A stretch of 64,000 nucleotides of DNA from Humulus lupulus (taxonomy: Eukaryota; Streptophyta; Magnoliopsida; Rosales; Cannabaceae): contig NC_084794.1 in assembly GCF_963169125.1 (NCBI RefSeq), positions 223,321,409 to 223,385,408 on the forward strand, in the 5' to 3' direction. Of the stretch, positions 11,211 through 22,781 are shown piece by piece. A model generated the notes under the pieces. The model searched no databases. It worked only from the letters and a program-made list of their open reading frames with translations, and was not told where the DNA came from. The number at the start of each line of letters is the position of its first letter. Position 1 is the first letter of the stretch. The position numbers and the translations under genes were made by a program.

Positions 11211-11248
11211 ATAATAATAATAATAATAACAATAATAATAATAATAAT
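11211..11248. repeat. (TAA)n microsatellite
   Basis: An ATAATAATAA run with one C interruption, lying inside the CCACAT-ATTA-ATGTGG landmark of the gypsy LTR, which it has expanded relative to sister copies. Confidence 0.9.
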
Positions 11249-11422
11249 GTGGTCTCAAGAACATAGCATATACAATTACAAATATACCCTCAACTGGTCA
11301 AAATTATAAAAATGTCCATTTTTAACTAAAGTGGGTCTTTAAACACATTTAATACACATAATCATGCATACTCAATCATATAATCATATAAATCACACAA
11401 ATTAATTAATCCACAGATAATT

Positions 11423-11944
11423 TGTTGGGTTCTTATAAAACCATAACGAACATGTAATGAAATTTTATATTGTCAATAAAGGAATTAGAAATTATTTAGT
11501 TTGACAACCGTATTGCTTGATTGTTTTATTACATGATTATTGGAATAATACAAACATTTATAAATTCACGAACATATAAATAGTTACAATTATAGTGACT
11601 AAGTCACAGTGGATTATAATTGTAATTATATATTCAAAAGAACGAGGCCTAAGATTAAGTCAGTGCATTGGATTTTCACTGATCTGATAATCTACGATAT
11701 TATCTACTTACACATTCGGAGTGTGATGTCTTATCCAAGGCATTGACCAAGTAGATAAGATCGGATGTATATGGGTACATTGGACTAGGACCGATATTGA
11801 TTATTGATAGATAAATAAGTATCATTATTATCGAATCTAATCAATGTCACAATGTTTACCATAGATCAAGTTGATCTTAATTCTGAGTGATAATATTCTA
11901 CTAATTATATTATTTAAATCTTTGACTTGTTCGTTACTAGCTAA
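11423..11944 (+). mobile_element. Copia-type LTR, left part (continues at 25650)
   Basis: Starts TGTTGGGTTCTTATAAAACC. It runs parallel to the minus-strand solo LTR at 58634-60487: both carry a CAGTGGATTATAAT-like block, a CTACGATAT..ATCTACTTACACATT stretch and a GGACCGATATTGA word. The LTR is cut at 11944 by Ath1 and resumes in register at 25650 (GCTTACCCTGCGG), as the intact sister shows. The copia assignment is inferred from the TGTTGGG..CCCAACA termini and the 5-bp duplication of the sister. Confidence 0.7.
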
Positions 11945-13353
11945 TGATAATTTCATTTTAATGTCGTTTTAGAATGTGATTTTGTGGTAATCTTGAGTCT
12001 TTATGTCTGTTTTGTGCAAGATTACGCTTTTGTTTGTCTTTGTTGTAGGTTGGTGCGGTGAATCATGAGAAAAATGGAAAACGAAGAGAAAATGGTGGAA
12101 AAATGAAGCTCTTGGCAGTTGTTTAACTCAAAATGATGCTAAGGACGATTAAAAGTCAGTTTGTGGTGAAGAGACAAGGTTGAAAGACCTAATTTGAGAA
12201 ATAATGGAATTAGAGCAGCAACTTGAGCTTATAAGTCGTGACTCTAGGCAAGTCAGAAACACATGGCTGCTGGAGGCAATTAGCGCCGCGACTTGACCTT
12301 ATAAGTTGCGGTGCAAGGCAAAGTAAGAGGCTAAGCAAAGGGGACATTCTGGATACGGGCCGCGACTTGAGATGTCTGAGTAGCAGTGCCTGAAGACTTG
12401 TGCAGATTCGGGAGGCTTTAAAATTAAGACGGGTCGCAACCTAGTGAAGGCCAAGTCGCGACCCGCATATGAAAAACAAAGCTTTTGAAATTTTTTGTAC
12501 TATAAATTCATACTTAAAGTTTAATTAGGTCACAAGGTCAGATTTTAATTACGTTTTTAGAGACTAATTTTGATTCTTAGACTAGTTGTTTTGCATTTTT
12601 ATATTTTTCTTTCTTCTTTAAGTTTTTGAATCTTATGTTTTTGAATTATTCTTTTGTTGCTTTAGTCATGTCTGATATGAACTAAACAATTTTTATCTAG
12701 GGTTTAATGTAGTCACTTGAATTTCTATCTAATTTAATTATGATGTTCTATTGGTTTTTCTTCTCTATTCTAATCTATATAATATGTGCCTAATGCTAGT
12801 AAATACCTGATCAATATTTGCTTGATTTATGATTTTGATTCATAATTCGAAAGATAAGAATTGAATATGCTATCATTATATAGACATAGGTTGCATATTG
12901 GACGAAAGGACCTGTATGGCTTGTGTAGTAATTAGGTTTCCATGCTTAATGCCTGCTATATGTTTAATTTTATCACAAAGACGTAGAAAACCTGCATATA
13001 GGATGAGATCTTATATCTTGAAAAAGAATAGGAATCGATTTATGTTAACATGCTATTAGAATAAGAAGAAAGAAATTTAGAACTGATAAATAAAATTAGT
13101 AGAATGAAAAGTTGATGAAATTAACACCCTAGGTCTTTTTAATATTGATTTTGATCTTTAATTAGTTATTCGTTCATAGTTATTTGCAATTTTAAAATTA
13201 AATTCATTCATCTAAACTTTGTTTTCCAAATAGAAATTTAAGAACAATTATTGGTACTTGGGAAATAGTCTTCGTGGGAACGATACTCTATTTATCATCT
13301 GTATTACTTGAATCGATTGCGTGCACTTGCGCATATATATATTTTTGAGATCA
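11945..13353 (+). repeat. Ath1 5' LTR
   Basis: Starts TGATAATTTC and ends GATCA just before the primer site. Length 1409 bp, equal to the 3' LTR. In the first 88 or so bases I count about eight differences from the 3' copy, but later stretches (for example 12590-12900) look almost identical. It holds a block of AAGTCGCGAC-type words at 12225-12470 and a TATA box at 12501-12508. Confidence 0.85.
12501..12508 (+). promoter_or_regulatory. TATA box of the Ath1 5' LTR
   Basis: TATAAATT, conserved at the matching place in the 3' LTR (24797-24804). It follows the GC-rich block of the LTR. Confidence 0.5.
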
Positions 13354-13359
13354 AGTTCT

Positions 13360-13377
13360 TGGCGTCGTTGCCGGTGA
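13360..13377 (+). promoter_or_regulatory. Ath1 primer-binding site (Asp tRNA type)
   Basis: Reads TGGCGTCGTTGCCGGTGA, two changes from the TGGCGCCGTTGCCGGGGA site typical of Athila elements, thought to pair with aspartate tRNA. It follows the LTR end by six bases. Confidence 0.75.
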
Positions 13378-13493
13378 CTTAATTTCCAATATCAAAGTTA
13401 GTTGCTGTTTGTTCTAATTTGTTTTTTTTCTTTTATTATTGTTTTACACTTATTTGGATCGAGGCCGTTGTTTGTTTCAGGAATTGTTGGTCT

Positions 13494-15180
13494 ATGCGTG
13501 GAAGTAGACAAAAGGCACTCATACCAATAGATCTTGAAATTGAGAGAACGTGCAGAGAAAATTGCAAGATAAAGAAAAGGTTAGATTTCACCATGGCTGA
13601 GAACACAAATAATGTTGTCAACAACAATGCAAATATGGGTAATGCAGCTAAAGCCAATCCACCATTAAGAAGCTATGTACTCTCTACTATTACAGGGATA
13701 CATTCAAGCATTTGTCCTCCTACTGTTGAGGCAAATAATTTTGAAATAAAACCCTTAATTATTCAGATGGTACAAAATTGTGTACAATTTGGGGGGTTAC
13801 CAAATGAGGATCCAAATCTCCATATCGCAAACTTCTTAGAGTTGTGTGCAACATTCAAAATGAATGGGGTGAGTAATGACACTGTAAGATTAATATTATT
13901 CCCATTTTCATTAAGAGACATAGCTAAGAGTTGGTTGAATTCATTACAAGCCAACTCTATAGTTACTTGGGAAGATTTGGCTAAGAAATTCCTTGGTAAA
14001 TATTTTCGTCCTGCCAAGTCAGCTAGAATAAGAGGAGAGATTAACAACTTCCATCAGTTGGATGGGGAGTCTTTATATGATGCATGAGAATGATTTAAAT
14101 TGTTGCAAAGGAAATGCCTACATCATGGAATAGAAAAGTGGCTGCTGGTTCATACATTTTACAATGGTTTAGGGGGAAATACAAGGACAATTATGGATTC
14201 AACATTGAGAGGAGCGTTTATGAGAAAAAGTGCTAATGAAGCATATGAATTATTGGAAGAAATGGCCATGAATAACTATAATTGGCCTACTGAGCATGAG
14301 AATAAGAAAGTAGCAAGAGTCTTAGAAGTTAATCCAGTTGCTCTATTGACTGCTCAAATGGCATCTTTAACCAAGAAATTGTAGCAAACTAATCTCACCG
14401 CACAAGTAATGCAAGTACAGAATGTCGTGAGTTGTGAGATTTGTGGGGGACCACATTCTTATGAACAATGCCCGAGCACAGCTAGTTTCTCAACAGATGT
14501 AAATAATATGCCTTTGGAATAGGCATAGGTTATTGGTAACTTTTCAAGACCTGCACCCAACACTTACTCCAATTCCTATACTCCTGCTTGGAAGAATCAC
14601 CTTAACCTGCCTTGGAAAAATAATCAAGGGTTACAACTGCAGTATCCACAGTACTCACCTTAACAACCCCTCATCAACCAACTTATGGATTACATTCTAG
14701 ACCATATTATGATCCAAACCCACACCCATCTCATCCACCACCAAATTCTCAAATGAATCCACCAACAATTCAGCCAGACCAATTAAATCAATTCATGATA
14801 GAGACAAGGTCTTTAATCAAGAGTTTGGAGACACAAATAGGTCAATTGGCTAAAATGTTTTCTAGTAGACAGCAAGGGAATTTTCCTAGTTCCACAGAGG
14901 CAAATCCTAAAGATCAATGTAAAGTTGTCACTCTGAGGAGTGGGACTAAGTTTGATGGACCTACAGTGGATGACAAGGGGAAGAAGACAGAGGAGCAGCA
15001 TGTTACTAGTCCAATACAAGAGGAGGTTACTGAAGACCTTCCAAAGACAGAAAAACCAAAATACATCGAGCCTACACCAAGGATTCTATATCCTCAACGG
15101 TTTCAAAAGGATAATCTTGACAAACAATTCTCAAAATTGAGGTATTTAAGAAACTTAGCATTAACATTCCTTTTGTAGAG
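13494..15180 (+). pseudogene. gag: Ath1 gag
   Basis: The likely start is the ATG at 13494 ([18 protein letters not shown]), since Athila gag proteins begin with an LIPYDPEIER-like motif. Another ATG in a good context follows at 13593. Capsid signatures follow: [28 protein letters not shown]-like [17 protein letters not shown] and FLGKYFRP. A stop at 14085-14087 replaces the conserved Trp of a YDAWERF motif; a second stop follows at 14091. A zinc knuckle, CEICGGPHSYEQC, lies near 14434-14472. Frameshifts lie before about 14753 and near 15150. Confidence 0.88.
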
Positions 15181-15833
15181 GCTCTAGAACAAATGCCTAG
15201 TTATGTGAAGTTTATGAAAGAGGTATTGTCTAATAAGAGAAAAATGGAGGAATATGAAACCGTTGCATTAACTGAGGAGTGTAGTGCAAATATTCAAAAG
15301 AATCTTCCTTAAAAGTTAAGAGATTTAGGCAGTTTCACTATTCCTTGCACCATTGGGAACTTTCATTGTGAGAGAGCTTTATGTGATTTGGGTGCAAGCA
15401 TAAATTTAATATCGATGTCTGTATTTAAAAGGATTGGTTTGGGGGAAGTTAGACCCACTACTGTTACTCTTCAACTGGCTGACTGTTCATTAACACACCC
15501 CAGAGGTATTATAGAGGACGTTCTAGTAAAGGTAGATAAGTTCATTTTCCCAGCATATTTCATTGTATTAGATATGGAGGAAGATGAGGACGTGCCTATT
15601 ATATTGGGACGACCATTTTTAGCCACGGGGCAGTCATTGATAGACGTTCAGAAGGGAGAGTTAAGGCTCAAAGTACAAGGTGATGAGGTTGTTTTTAATG
15701 TTTTCAAAGCTTTGAAATATCCTTCAACTAGTGATAGTTGTTTTAGTGTTAGTGTATTGGAGGAACCAAGAAAAAGGGTTAAGTCGATTGAGGATCCACT
15801 TGAGTTGAGTTTGATTGCAATTCCTGAAGAGTG
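15180..15833 (+). pseudogene. Ath1 aspartic protease
   Basis: The frame from about 15180, with a stop at 15310, includes CTIGNFHCERALCDLGASI (active-site loop DLGAS, the Athila variant of D-S/T-G), then PRGIIEDVLVKVDKF, FPAYFIVLDMEED and VPIILGRPFLATG, the usual downstream blocks. It keeps the catalytic Asp and has a clean frame from 15388 to a stop at 15832. It would cleave Gag-Pol. Confidence 0.85.
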
Positions 15834-15834
15834 A

Positions 15835-17062
15835 GCTGGTACTGAAGTCAGTGAGTATGTTAAGTGGTTGAATTCATCAGGGCAAATTTATAAAAAGAAA
15901 TATGAGGAATTGGGGCAAGTGCCTGAGAGACCTCTCCCATCTATAGAGAAGCCACCAGTTCTTGAGTTAAAAGCTTTACCTGATCATCTTAAGTACACTT
16001 ATTTGGGTAAGAATGACACTCTCCCAGTTATTATTTCAGCTTCATTGTCTGTGACTGAAGAAGAAAAGCTTCTTAGGGTATTAAGGGCTCACAAACTAGC
16101 AATTGGGTGGACTCTGGTAGATATAAAGGGTATTAGTCCTTCAATAGTGATGCACCATATTTTAATGGAGGAGGATAGTAAGCCTAGTATTGATGCTCAG
16201 AGGAGGCTAAATCCTTCAATCAAAGAAGTGGTGAGGAAATAAATCCTTAAATGGTTTGATGTAGGGGTAATTTACCCAATATCTGACAGTGCTTGGGTTA
16301 GTCCTGTCCAGGTAGTTCCAAAAAAGGTGGTATGCCGGTGGTTAAAAATGATAATAATGAACTTATTACAACTCATACGGTGACGGGGTGGAGAAGTTGT
16401 ATTGACTTCCATAAGTTGAATAAGGCCACTAGGAAAGAGCATTTCCCTTTGCCTTTTGTAGATTAGATGCTTGACAGATTAGCAGGCCATCCTTATTACT
16501 GTTTCTTGGATGGGTATTCAGGATACCATCAAATTCCTATAGCACCAGAGGATCAAGAAAAGACTACCTTCACATGCACGTATGGACATTTTCCTTTCGG
16601 AGGATGCCATTTGGGTTATGTAATGCTCCCACCACCTTTCAAAGATGCATGATGTCTATCTTTTTAGACATGGTGGAAAAAGGTATTGAGATTTTTATGG
16701 ATGACTTTTCAGTCTTTGGACCTTCTTTTGATGGATGTTTGGTTAATTTGGAAAGAGTTTTGAAAAGATGTGAAAAGTCGAATTTAATACTAAATTGGGA
16801 GAAATGTCACTTTATGGTGACAGAAGTAATAGTCTTGGGCCACAAGATTTCATGCCATGGAATTGAGGTAGACAGGGCCATGCTAGAAAATTTACCTCCT
16901 ACAGTGTCTGTTAAAGGGGTTCGTAGTTTTTTGGGCCATGCTGGATTTTATAGGAGGTTCATAAAAGACTTTTCAAAAATTTCGAAGCCCTTATCTACTT
17001 TACTTATGAATGGTGTGGTATTCAACTTTGATTCTGACTGTTTAAGGGCATTAACACACTGA
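15835..17062 (+). pseudogene. pol: Ath1 reverse transcriptase
   Basis: Blocks in order: AIGWTLVDIKGISPSIVMH, a DAQRRLNPSIKEVVRK stretch, WVSPVQVVPKK, SCIDFHKLNKAT, DRLAGHPYYCFLDGYSGYHQ, KTTFTCTYGHFPF, RMPFGLCNAPTTFQRCM, and the catalytic FMDDFSVF near 16697-16720 (the YxDD equivalent). Then LGHKIS, SFLGHAGFYRRFIKDFSKI. Breaks include a stop at 16240, frameshifts near 16325 and 16600 and a stop in place of the Gln of the PFVDQML motif at 16465. Confidence 0.88.
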
Positions 17063-17148
17063 AGGAGAAACTGGTATCTGCTCTTCCTTTTGAATTAATG
17101 TGTGATGCTAGTGATTATGCAGTAGGAGTGGTTCTTGGACAACGAGTT
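17063..17148 (+). pseudogene. pol: Ath1 RNase H, N-terminal part
   Basis: The shifted frame reads PFELMCDASDYAVGVVLGQR, the first RNase H block with its catalytic Asp, and stops exactly where the solo LTR enters at 17149. The domain resumes at 19044. Confidence 0.85.
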
Positions 17149-19038
17149 TGTAGAGTCCAAGAACTTTACTTAGCTAATTGTTTAGTAGTATTATAGTATG
17201 TATAGTATTATCTTTGTTACTGTGGATTTTTGGTTCAGACCGGGAATTATTTGGACACTCATAGTAATACTTGTAGATTTTCTAAGTTTAACCTATAGTT
17301 TAAGAATATTAAGTATAACCTAAGGTTTGATTATATGACTGATATTAAGGATAGTATTTGTTATATTATAAGGTTTAGATATCAACCAATAGGATTTTAA
17401 GCACATGTTATGAATGGTAATTAAGGATTAAGTATTTTTGAGGATTAAATTAAATAAGGGTAAAGTTTGAATGATATAGGGTCAGTCAGCAGCTTTGAAT
17501 ACGTTGAAGGCTTAGTCAAGGTTGTTTACTCCATTCAAACTTAGCTAAAAATGTGTATTTTCGTGTTTAAATATTCAGCGTGTGCCGATATATCGCAGCA
17601 CGTAGATACGGAAAACACGAGACGATGCACGGTCGCCTCGGGCATACTGGCCCAGGCGATATATCGCCTACAGGGGGCGATATATCGCCTCCTCCAGTAT
17701 GTTTTCAAACGTTTTTGAATTCATTTCCTTTCAGCCATTCAAACTCCTTCAACAGTCCAGCATCTTTTGAACGAGTCTTCAACCTCTGCTGAACGATTAT
17801 TCAAATGATTTTCACCTTAAAATCCATTATTTTTATTCAAGTAAAATCAAGATATTTTCATTCCCAAACTCTATAAATAGGACCTAGTACCCAGCCATTA
17901 TTCACCATTTGCTCTAAGTTCAGAAGCTGCTAGTGTTAAGTGAGTGTGAGAGTGTAAACACCTGGTTTGGGAAAAAAAAAACTATAAGCTTAAACATCAT
18001 AAGCTTATCAAACACTTTGGGAAGTGAGTTCTATAGTATTTCGGTGGAGGTGTAGATTGGTCTTTCAAGTCTTTGAGGTAACCAAAACTCTAGTTCCTTT
18101 CTGTATTATGTTATTTTCTTTCTCATAGTCTTCTACTCAATCTCTAACCTCAATCTTCATTTTGGTTAGGGAATCTAAGTTCTTGAGCACATAAGTTCGG
18201 TAAGCATGTTTCTCAAATGGTTTAGTCGTTCCATCTCTTTCATTTCATCTCCTTTCTTTAGACTCACTCTTTCTTATGGTTTTAGGAGTGTTCCAAAAAG
18301 TCCCAACTCAGTCCACATATCCCGGTAACTTTGGTAAGGAAAATAGGCTAGAATCAATATGTTATGTGCTTATGTTATCTATATGTTTTATGTTATTAAA
18401 TGTGTTATGATATGTATGTATGTTTGTAGGCTTGGGCATATGACCCATATGGCTAACAAGACCCCAAATGGGTTATGGGCATATGACCTACTTAGCTAGT
18501 AGGACCCCACTAATTCCATGGGCATATGCTTGTTTAGTCTATGGGACCCCAAGTAATAATGGCCATTATAATAAGTGTATGTTATATGTATTATGTTAAG
18601 TCTTTATGTTTCTTATGAAATTATGTGTATGACTATGTGTTAGATTTTCCTTACTGGGCATTAGGCTCATTCCTTTTTGTTTTATGTGCAGGAAAATAAG
18701 CTTTAGAGGCGGTAAGATTCGTGACGCTTAGAGGATGTGTATCGATGGTGAATGGAGTCAAGGGGCCGAGCGTTATTCGATTCGAGGATGTAGTCTCATT
18801 TTATGTTTTTATGATTTTATGTGTATTTTTCGCACCAATTATGTAATGTCTTTTATTTTAAATCATCTTTTGTTTTTAAAAACAATGGGATCCCATAATC
18901 CTTCTTAGTATTCTGTTTATTTGTAAATAACTCTTATTTTGCAAGTTACTCAATAAATTATGGTATTTTCGTAAAAATGTAAGTTTTATGTATAGTTTCG
19001 TTAATGGTCCAAATAGTCTAGAGTAGTGGGTCATTACA
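17149..19038 (+). mobile_element. Gypsy solo LTR in the Ath1 RNase H, GAGTT duplication
   Basis: 1890 bp from TGTAGAG to CATTACA, flanked exactly by GAGTT (17144-17148 and 19039-19043). Removing the LTR and one duplication joins the RNase H frame with no loss of residues. It carries a palindromic GCGATATATCGC pair (17650-17690), a TATA box (17872-17879), a donor-like TTTGAG-GTAACC at 18078 and an acceptor-like TATGTGCAG ending at 18691. A second, diverged copy lies on the minus strand at 50707-51655. Confidence 0.92.
17872..17879 (+). promoter_or_regulatory. TATA box of the solo LTR at 17149
   Basis: TATAAATA in a CTCTATAAATAGGACC context, some 200 bp before the donor-like site. Confidence 0.6.
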
Positions 19039-19043
19039 GAGTT

Positions 19044-19360
19044 GACAAGGTATTCCGAAAGATTTATTATGCTAGTCGAACCTTGAATGCTGCTCAATTA
19101 AATTATGCAACTACTGAGAAGGAATTACTTGCAATAGTCTATGCATTTGACAAGTTCAGGCCATATTTAATTGGTAATAAGGTGATTGTTTACATAGATC
19201 ATTCAACTATTAAGTACCTTATGACCAAAAAGGATGCTAAACCTCACCTGATTCGATGGGTCCTATTTTTGCAAGAGTTTGATATGGAAATTCGTGATAA
19301 GAAGGGGAAAGAAAATCTAGTTGCAAATCATTTATCTAGATTGGAAAAAGGAGAAGAGCA
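19044..19360 (+). pseudogene. pol: Ath1 RNase H, C-terminal part
   Basis: Continues the domain cut at 17148: [34 protein letters not shown] (catalytic Glu), [14 protein letters not shown] (catalytic Asp) and then [12 protein letters not shown], the end of the domain. No stop in this part. RNase H removes RNA from the RNA-DNA hybrid during reverse transcription. Confidence 0.88.
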
Positions 19361-20720
19361 TAATGAGAAAGATGAGCAAATTGATGAAAAGTTTCCCGAT
19401 GAGCAATTATTTTCGATTGAACGTGAAGAGAAGCTACCTTGGTTTGCAGATTATGTCAATTATTTGGTAGCTAAAGTTGTGCCTCTGGACATGTCAAGGC
19501 AGCACCTCAAAAAGTTCTATTCAAAAGTTAAGCATTATTATTGGGATGAGCCCATTCTTTTTCGTCATTGTGCTGATCAAGTAATTAGAAGATGTATCCC
19601 AGAAGAGGAAATTATTTCCATACTTACTCATTGTCATACTTTGCATTGTGATGGTCACTTTGGAGGAACAAGGACAGAAGCAAAAGTTTTGCAATGTGGG
19701 TTTTATTGGCCTACGTTATTTAAAGATGCTAATGCCTTTGTTAAGAGTTGTGATCGTTGCCAAAGGACTGGTAATATATCGAGAAGATATCAAATACCAA
19801 TGAATGGAATTCTGGAGGTTGAGCTATTTTATGTGTGGGGAATAGATTTTATGGGGCCTTTCCCATCATCCTATAATAATAAGTACATTTTGCTGGCAGT
19901 AGATTATGTTTCTAAATGGGTGGAAGCTGCAGCAACTCCTACTTGTGATGGTAAGAATGTACTTAAATTTCTTCATAAGAATATTTTTACTCGGTTTGGT
20001 ACTCCAAGAGCAATTATTAGTGACAGAGGCAGTCATTTATGTAATAAATCATTCACAGCCCTATGGGCTCGTTATAGAGTTCATCACCGAAAGGCTCTGT
20101 TTTATCATCCACTTGCTAATGGTCAAGCTGAAGTGTCAAACCGGGAAATTAAAAGTATTTTAGAGAAAACTGTAAACACATCAAGGAAATATTTGTCGAA
20201 AAAGCTTGATGATTCACTGTGGGCATATCACACAGCCTTTAAGACTTCGATTGGTATGTCAGCCTATCATTTGGTGTTCGTGAAGGCGTGCCATTTACCA
20301 GTAGAACTTGAGCATCGAGCTTATTGGGCGGTGAAAAAGCTGAATGTTGATTTATTTATGGCAGGACAGTTTAGGCTTCTTAAGTTGAATGAGCTTGATG
20401 AATTTTGAAATGAAGCTTATGAAAATGCAAAGATTTATAAAGAAAAGTCTAAGGCTTTTTATGAAAAAAGAATAATTAGAAAGGATTTCCAACCGGGAGA
20501 TAAAGTGTTGTTATTTAATTCTAGATTGAAGCTGTTTCCAGGAAAACTAAAGTCTAGATGGTCAGGACCCTTCATAGTTGTTGTCTCATTACCTTATGGA
20601 GCGGTACAAATTCATAGCGAGAAAACATGACATTTTAAAGTAAATGGTCATAGGTTAAAGCATTATTTGGAAGGACCGGTGGAAAAGTGCAAATCCGTGA
20701 TGGTTTTGGAACCCTTTTAA
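19361..20720 (+). pseudogene. pol: Ath1 integrase
   Basis: The zinc-binding HHCC region spans [14 protein letters not shown] to KSCDRCQRT (about 19620-19770). The catalytic core shows a first Asp in WGIDFMGPF, a second Asp in [11 protein letters not shown] and the Glu in [14 protein letters not shown]-terminal [20 protein letters not shown] stretch and a [10 protein letters not shown] motif follow after stops at 20406-20408 and 20627-20629. No chromodomain is present, as expected for Athila. The single frame of 460 codons (19026-20408) is the least broken piece of Ath1. Confidence 0.9.
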
Positions 20721-21599
20721 AAGAGGTATTCAACGTCCAGCTAAATGACGTTAACGACAGCGCTATAGGAGGCATTCCTATACTTTATTTTTGTTTTTGT
20801 TTTTATTTTTAATTAGTGGACAATTTTATTTAATTTTATTTCGAATTTGTAATGTTAATTTTTTTTAGTATAAAGTTTGTAAAAAAATCTTACAAATCGT
20901 GAAATAGGATGTTTTTCAATTAGTCTTCAGGCCAAGTCACGACTTGAATTTATAAGTCGCGGCTTTGACATAAGTCAGATAGTATGAAAATTGAAGGAGG
21001 GGGGCGGGCTGCGACATGGGCTTATAAGTCACGACCCTTGGCCAAGACAGAGAGCATTTGATTTTTTAAGATAGGGGCGGGCCGCGATTTGCCCTGCCTG
21101 GGTTGCGGCGCGCCTGTGTCCGATAGAGGAGAAGTGTTTTTAAATCATTTTTTCTAAGCCATACCTCTCATTTTTCATTTCCTTTCCTCCCAAACAAGTT
21201 TTTCTTTTGCAAAAGCTCTCAAATTTCTTCCCTTATCCTTCCATTTCAAATACCATTAAGCCATATCCCTAATTTTTAATTCCTAGTTCATATTGATCTC
21301 TTTCTTCTTTGCTTTTCCTCTAACCCTAATTTTTTTCTATTGGTTAGAAGTGAAGATTGAAAGGATAATTGAAGAATGGGCAGTCTTCAAGATTCAAGGG
21401 CTTGTAAGTTTTCTCTTTTTGAAGTTTTAATTGAAGTAATTTTATGCTAAGGGATTAAATTGGGTTGTTGAATTGCCTTGTTAGTATATTTAGTGTATTT
21501 GAGTGATATTTTTGGAGTTATTTAGTGGAGGAAATTATAGTAAATTAGGGGAAGTGCTGCCAAATTTTTGTGTTGTTTTAATTGATACATTGTGTAAGT
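20721..21599 (+). other. Ath1 non-coding spacer between pol and third frame
   Basis: Holds a GC-rich block (20935-21115) with AAGTCGCGGC / GGGCCGCGA words close to those in the element's own LTR (12225-12470), then a pyrimidine-rich AT stretch and a donor-like GGGCTTGTAAGTTTTC at about 21400, which may serve the subgenomic message for the next frame. Confidence 0.5.
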
Positions 21600-22781
21600 A
21601 TGGGTCCAAGAAAACAACCTACTAGGGCTGCCTCTTCTAAGAACGCTAATCACCCTTCAACATCCTGCACCCAACCAACCCAATCTCAGCCAATCCTGCC
21701 AACACCTCAATGAAATCTAGAATTTGATCCAACTAGGTTTATTAGTAAGGATGCCTTTGATCATTATCAAAGTTTATCTCAGCGTCCAGTAATTCAAGAG
21801 CGCGGAATGGAATATCAAGAAGATCCTTACCCTCAGGAAATTTATAATATCATTCGGGCTGAAATTCAACGCCGTCGTTGGAAACTTTTTGTGGATGATA
21901 AAATGCCCAGGGCTAATTATTCAATGGTTTATGAGTTCTATGCCAATTTTCCTAGGGTAGTTCATAGAAAGGTGTTTGTGCGATGGGTTTCGGTAGAATG
22001 TGATATTGATAATATTGATACCCTATATCAATTACCAATTTTTTCGCAAGATGAGGATGAATATTATCAATTAGCGTATAATAGTGAAATTGATTAGACT
22101 GAGGTGGCAGAAGCATTATGCAATCCTGGTGCTACTTTTGTCATGCAAAATGGAGAACCGAAGCATTTACGGAGATATCAAATGAATTGTGTGGCCAAGG
22201 CCTGGACTCTTTTTGTGAGTGCGCGACTTATGCTCAACACTCACTTATCTGAAGTGGGCACTGATAAATGTCTTCTGGTATATGTTATTATGACAGGACT
22301 CTCTATCGATATTGGCCGAGTTATCTGCCAAAGCATCAGGGATTTATGTCAACTAACTACCACTGGCGGTTTGGGGCACAAATCATTGATGACTGATCTA
22401 TGTGAAGTGTGGGAGGTACCTAAATATCCTAGTGATATTTATAGGAAGGAAATGGGGCCTATTTCTCGTGCTGCGATGTATAAATTTAATGACCCATCTT
22501 TGGAGCCACCAGTACCACAACCCAGGCAGATGAGAGTTGAAGAGGAAAGAGATGCGGTTGAGGAACCCGCGCCTGCCAATGATCAACCAGCCGATTCAAG
22601 GGCAGCTGAGCAAGAAAGAAGAGGAGAATGTCCTCAATATTTGGCACTTGAGACTCCACCGGATCCGCACTTGGCCAGTTTAGATTATATCATTCGGCAA
22701 AACCAACATACTCACAATTATTTGAGAGAGATTCATGATTATCATAGAGCTCAGGTTGACAGACAGAATGAGTTACTTTAA
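21600..22781 (+). pseudogene. Ath1 third reading frame (Athila-type plant transposon protein domain)
   Basis: A single frame of about 393 codons beginning MGPRKQPTRAASSK at 21600, broken only by stops at 21711-21713 and 22095-22097. It has the blocks of the putative plant transposon protein domain found after pol in Athila elements: RRRWKLFVDDKMPRANYSMV, EFYANFPRVV, VFVRWVSVECD, AWTLFVSARLMLNTHLSEVG and an IDIGRVICQSI stretch. The C-terminus is acidic and Pro-rich, ending HNYLREIHDYHRAQVDRQNE. It sits where an envelope gene would be, but I see no signal peptide or membrane span. Function unknown. Confidence 0.8.

Larger units (their letters stand above)
3958..11415 (-). mobile_element. Gy2: internally deleted Ty3/gypsy chromovirus-like element
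   Basis: Minus-strand order is 5' LTR (11415 to 6885, with a solo LTR nested at 7383-9729), primer site (6870-6881), gag, zinc knuckle, protease, partial RT, then a stub of the 3' LTR (about 4246 to 3958). The outer flanks both read GATAA (3953-3957 and 11416-11420), a candidate target duplication with TG..CA ends. One caution: the right LTR seems to lack some 80 bp found at the start of related LTRs, so the right end may be a deletion edge. The RT-to-LTR fusion removed the rest of pol. Confidence 0.7.
6885..11415 (-). repeat. Gy2 5' LTR, split by a solo LTR
   Basis: About 2.18 kb of LTR once the nested 2347-bp solo LTR and one 5-bp duplication are removed. Minus-strand order: GTGG-type start at 11415, the ACATTATTATGTGG landmark near 11210-11250 (expanded as a TAA repeat), a CT-rich run (10850 to 10788), a donor-like GGTAAGAATTC at 10622, then after the nested LTR an acceptor-like GTGCAG ending at 7251. 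The inner end near 6885 has drifted from CA to CT. Confidence 0.7.

Noticed and set aside
21600..22781. Retroviral envelope gene after Ath1 pol
   Set aside because: Position fits, but I see no signal peptide, membrane anchor or cleavage site; the motifs match the plant transposon protein domain instead.
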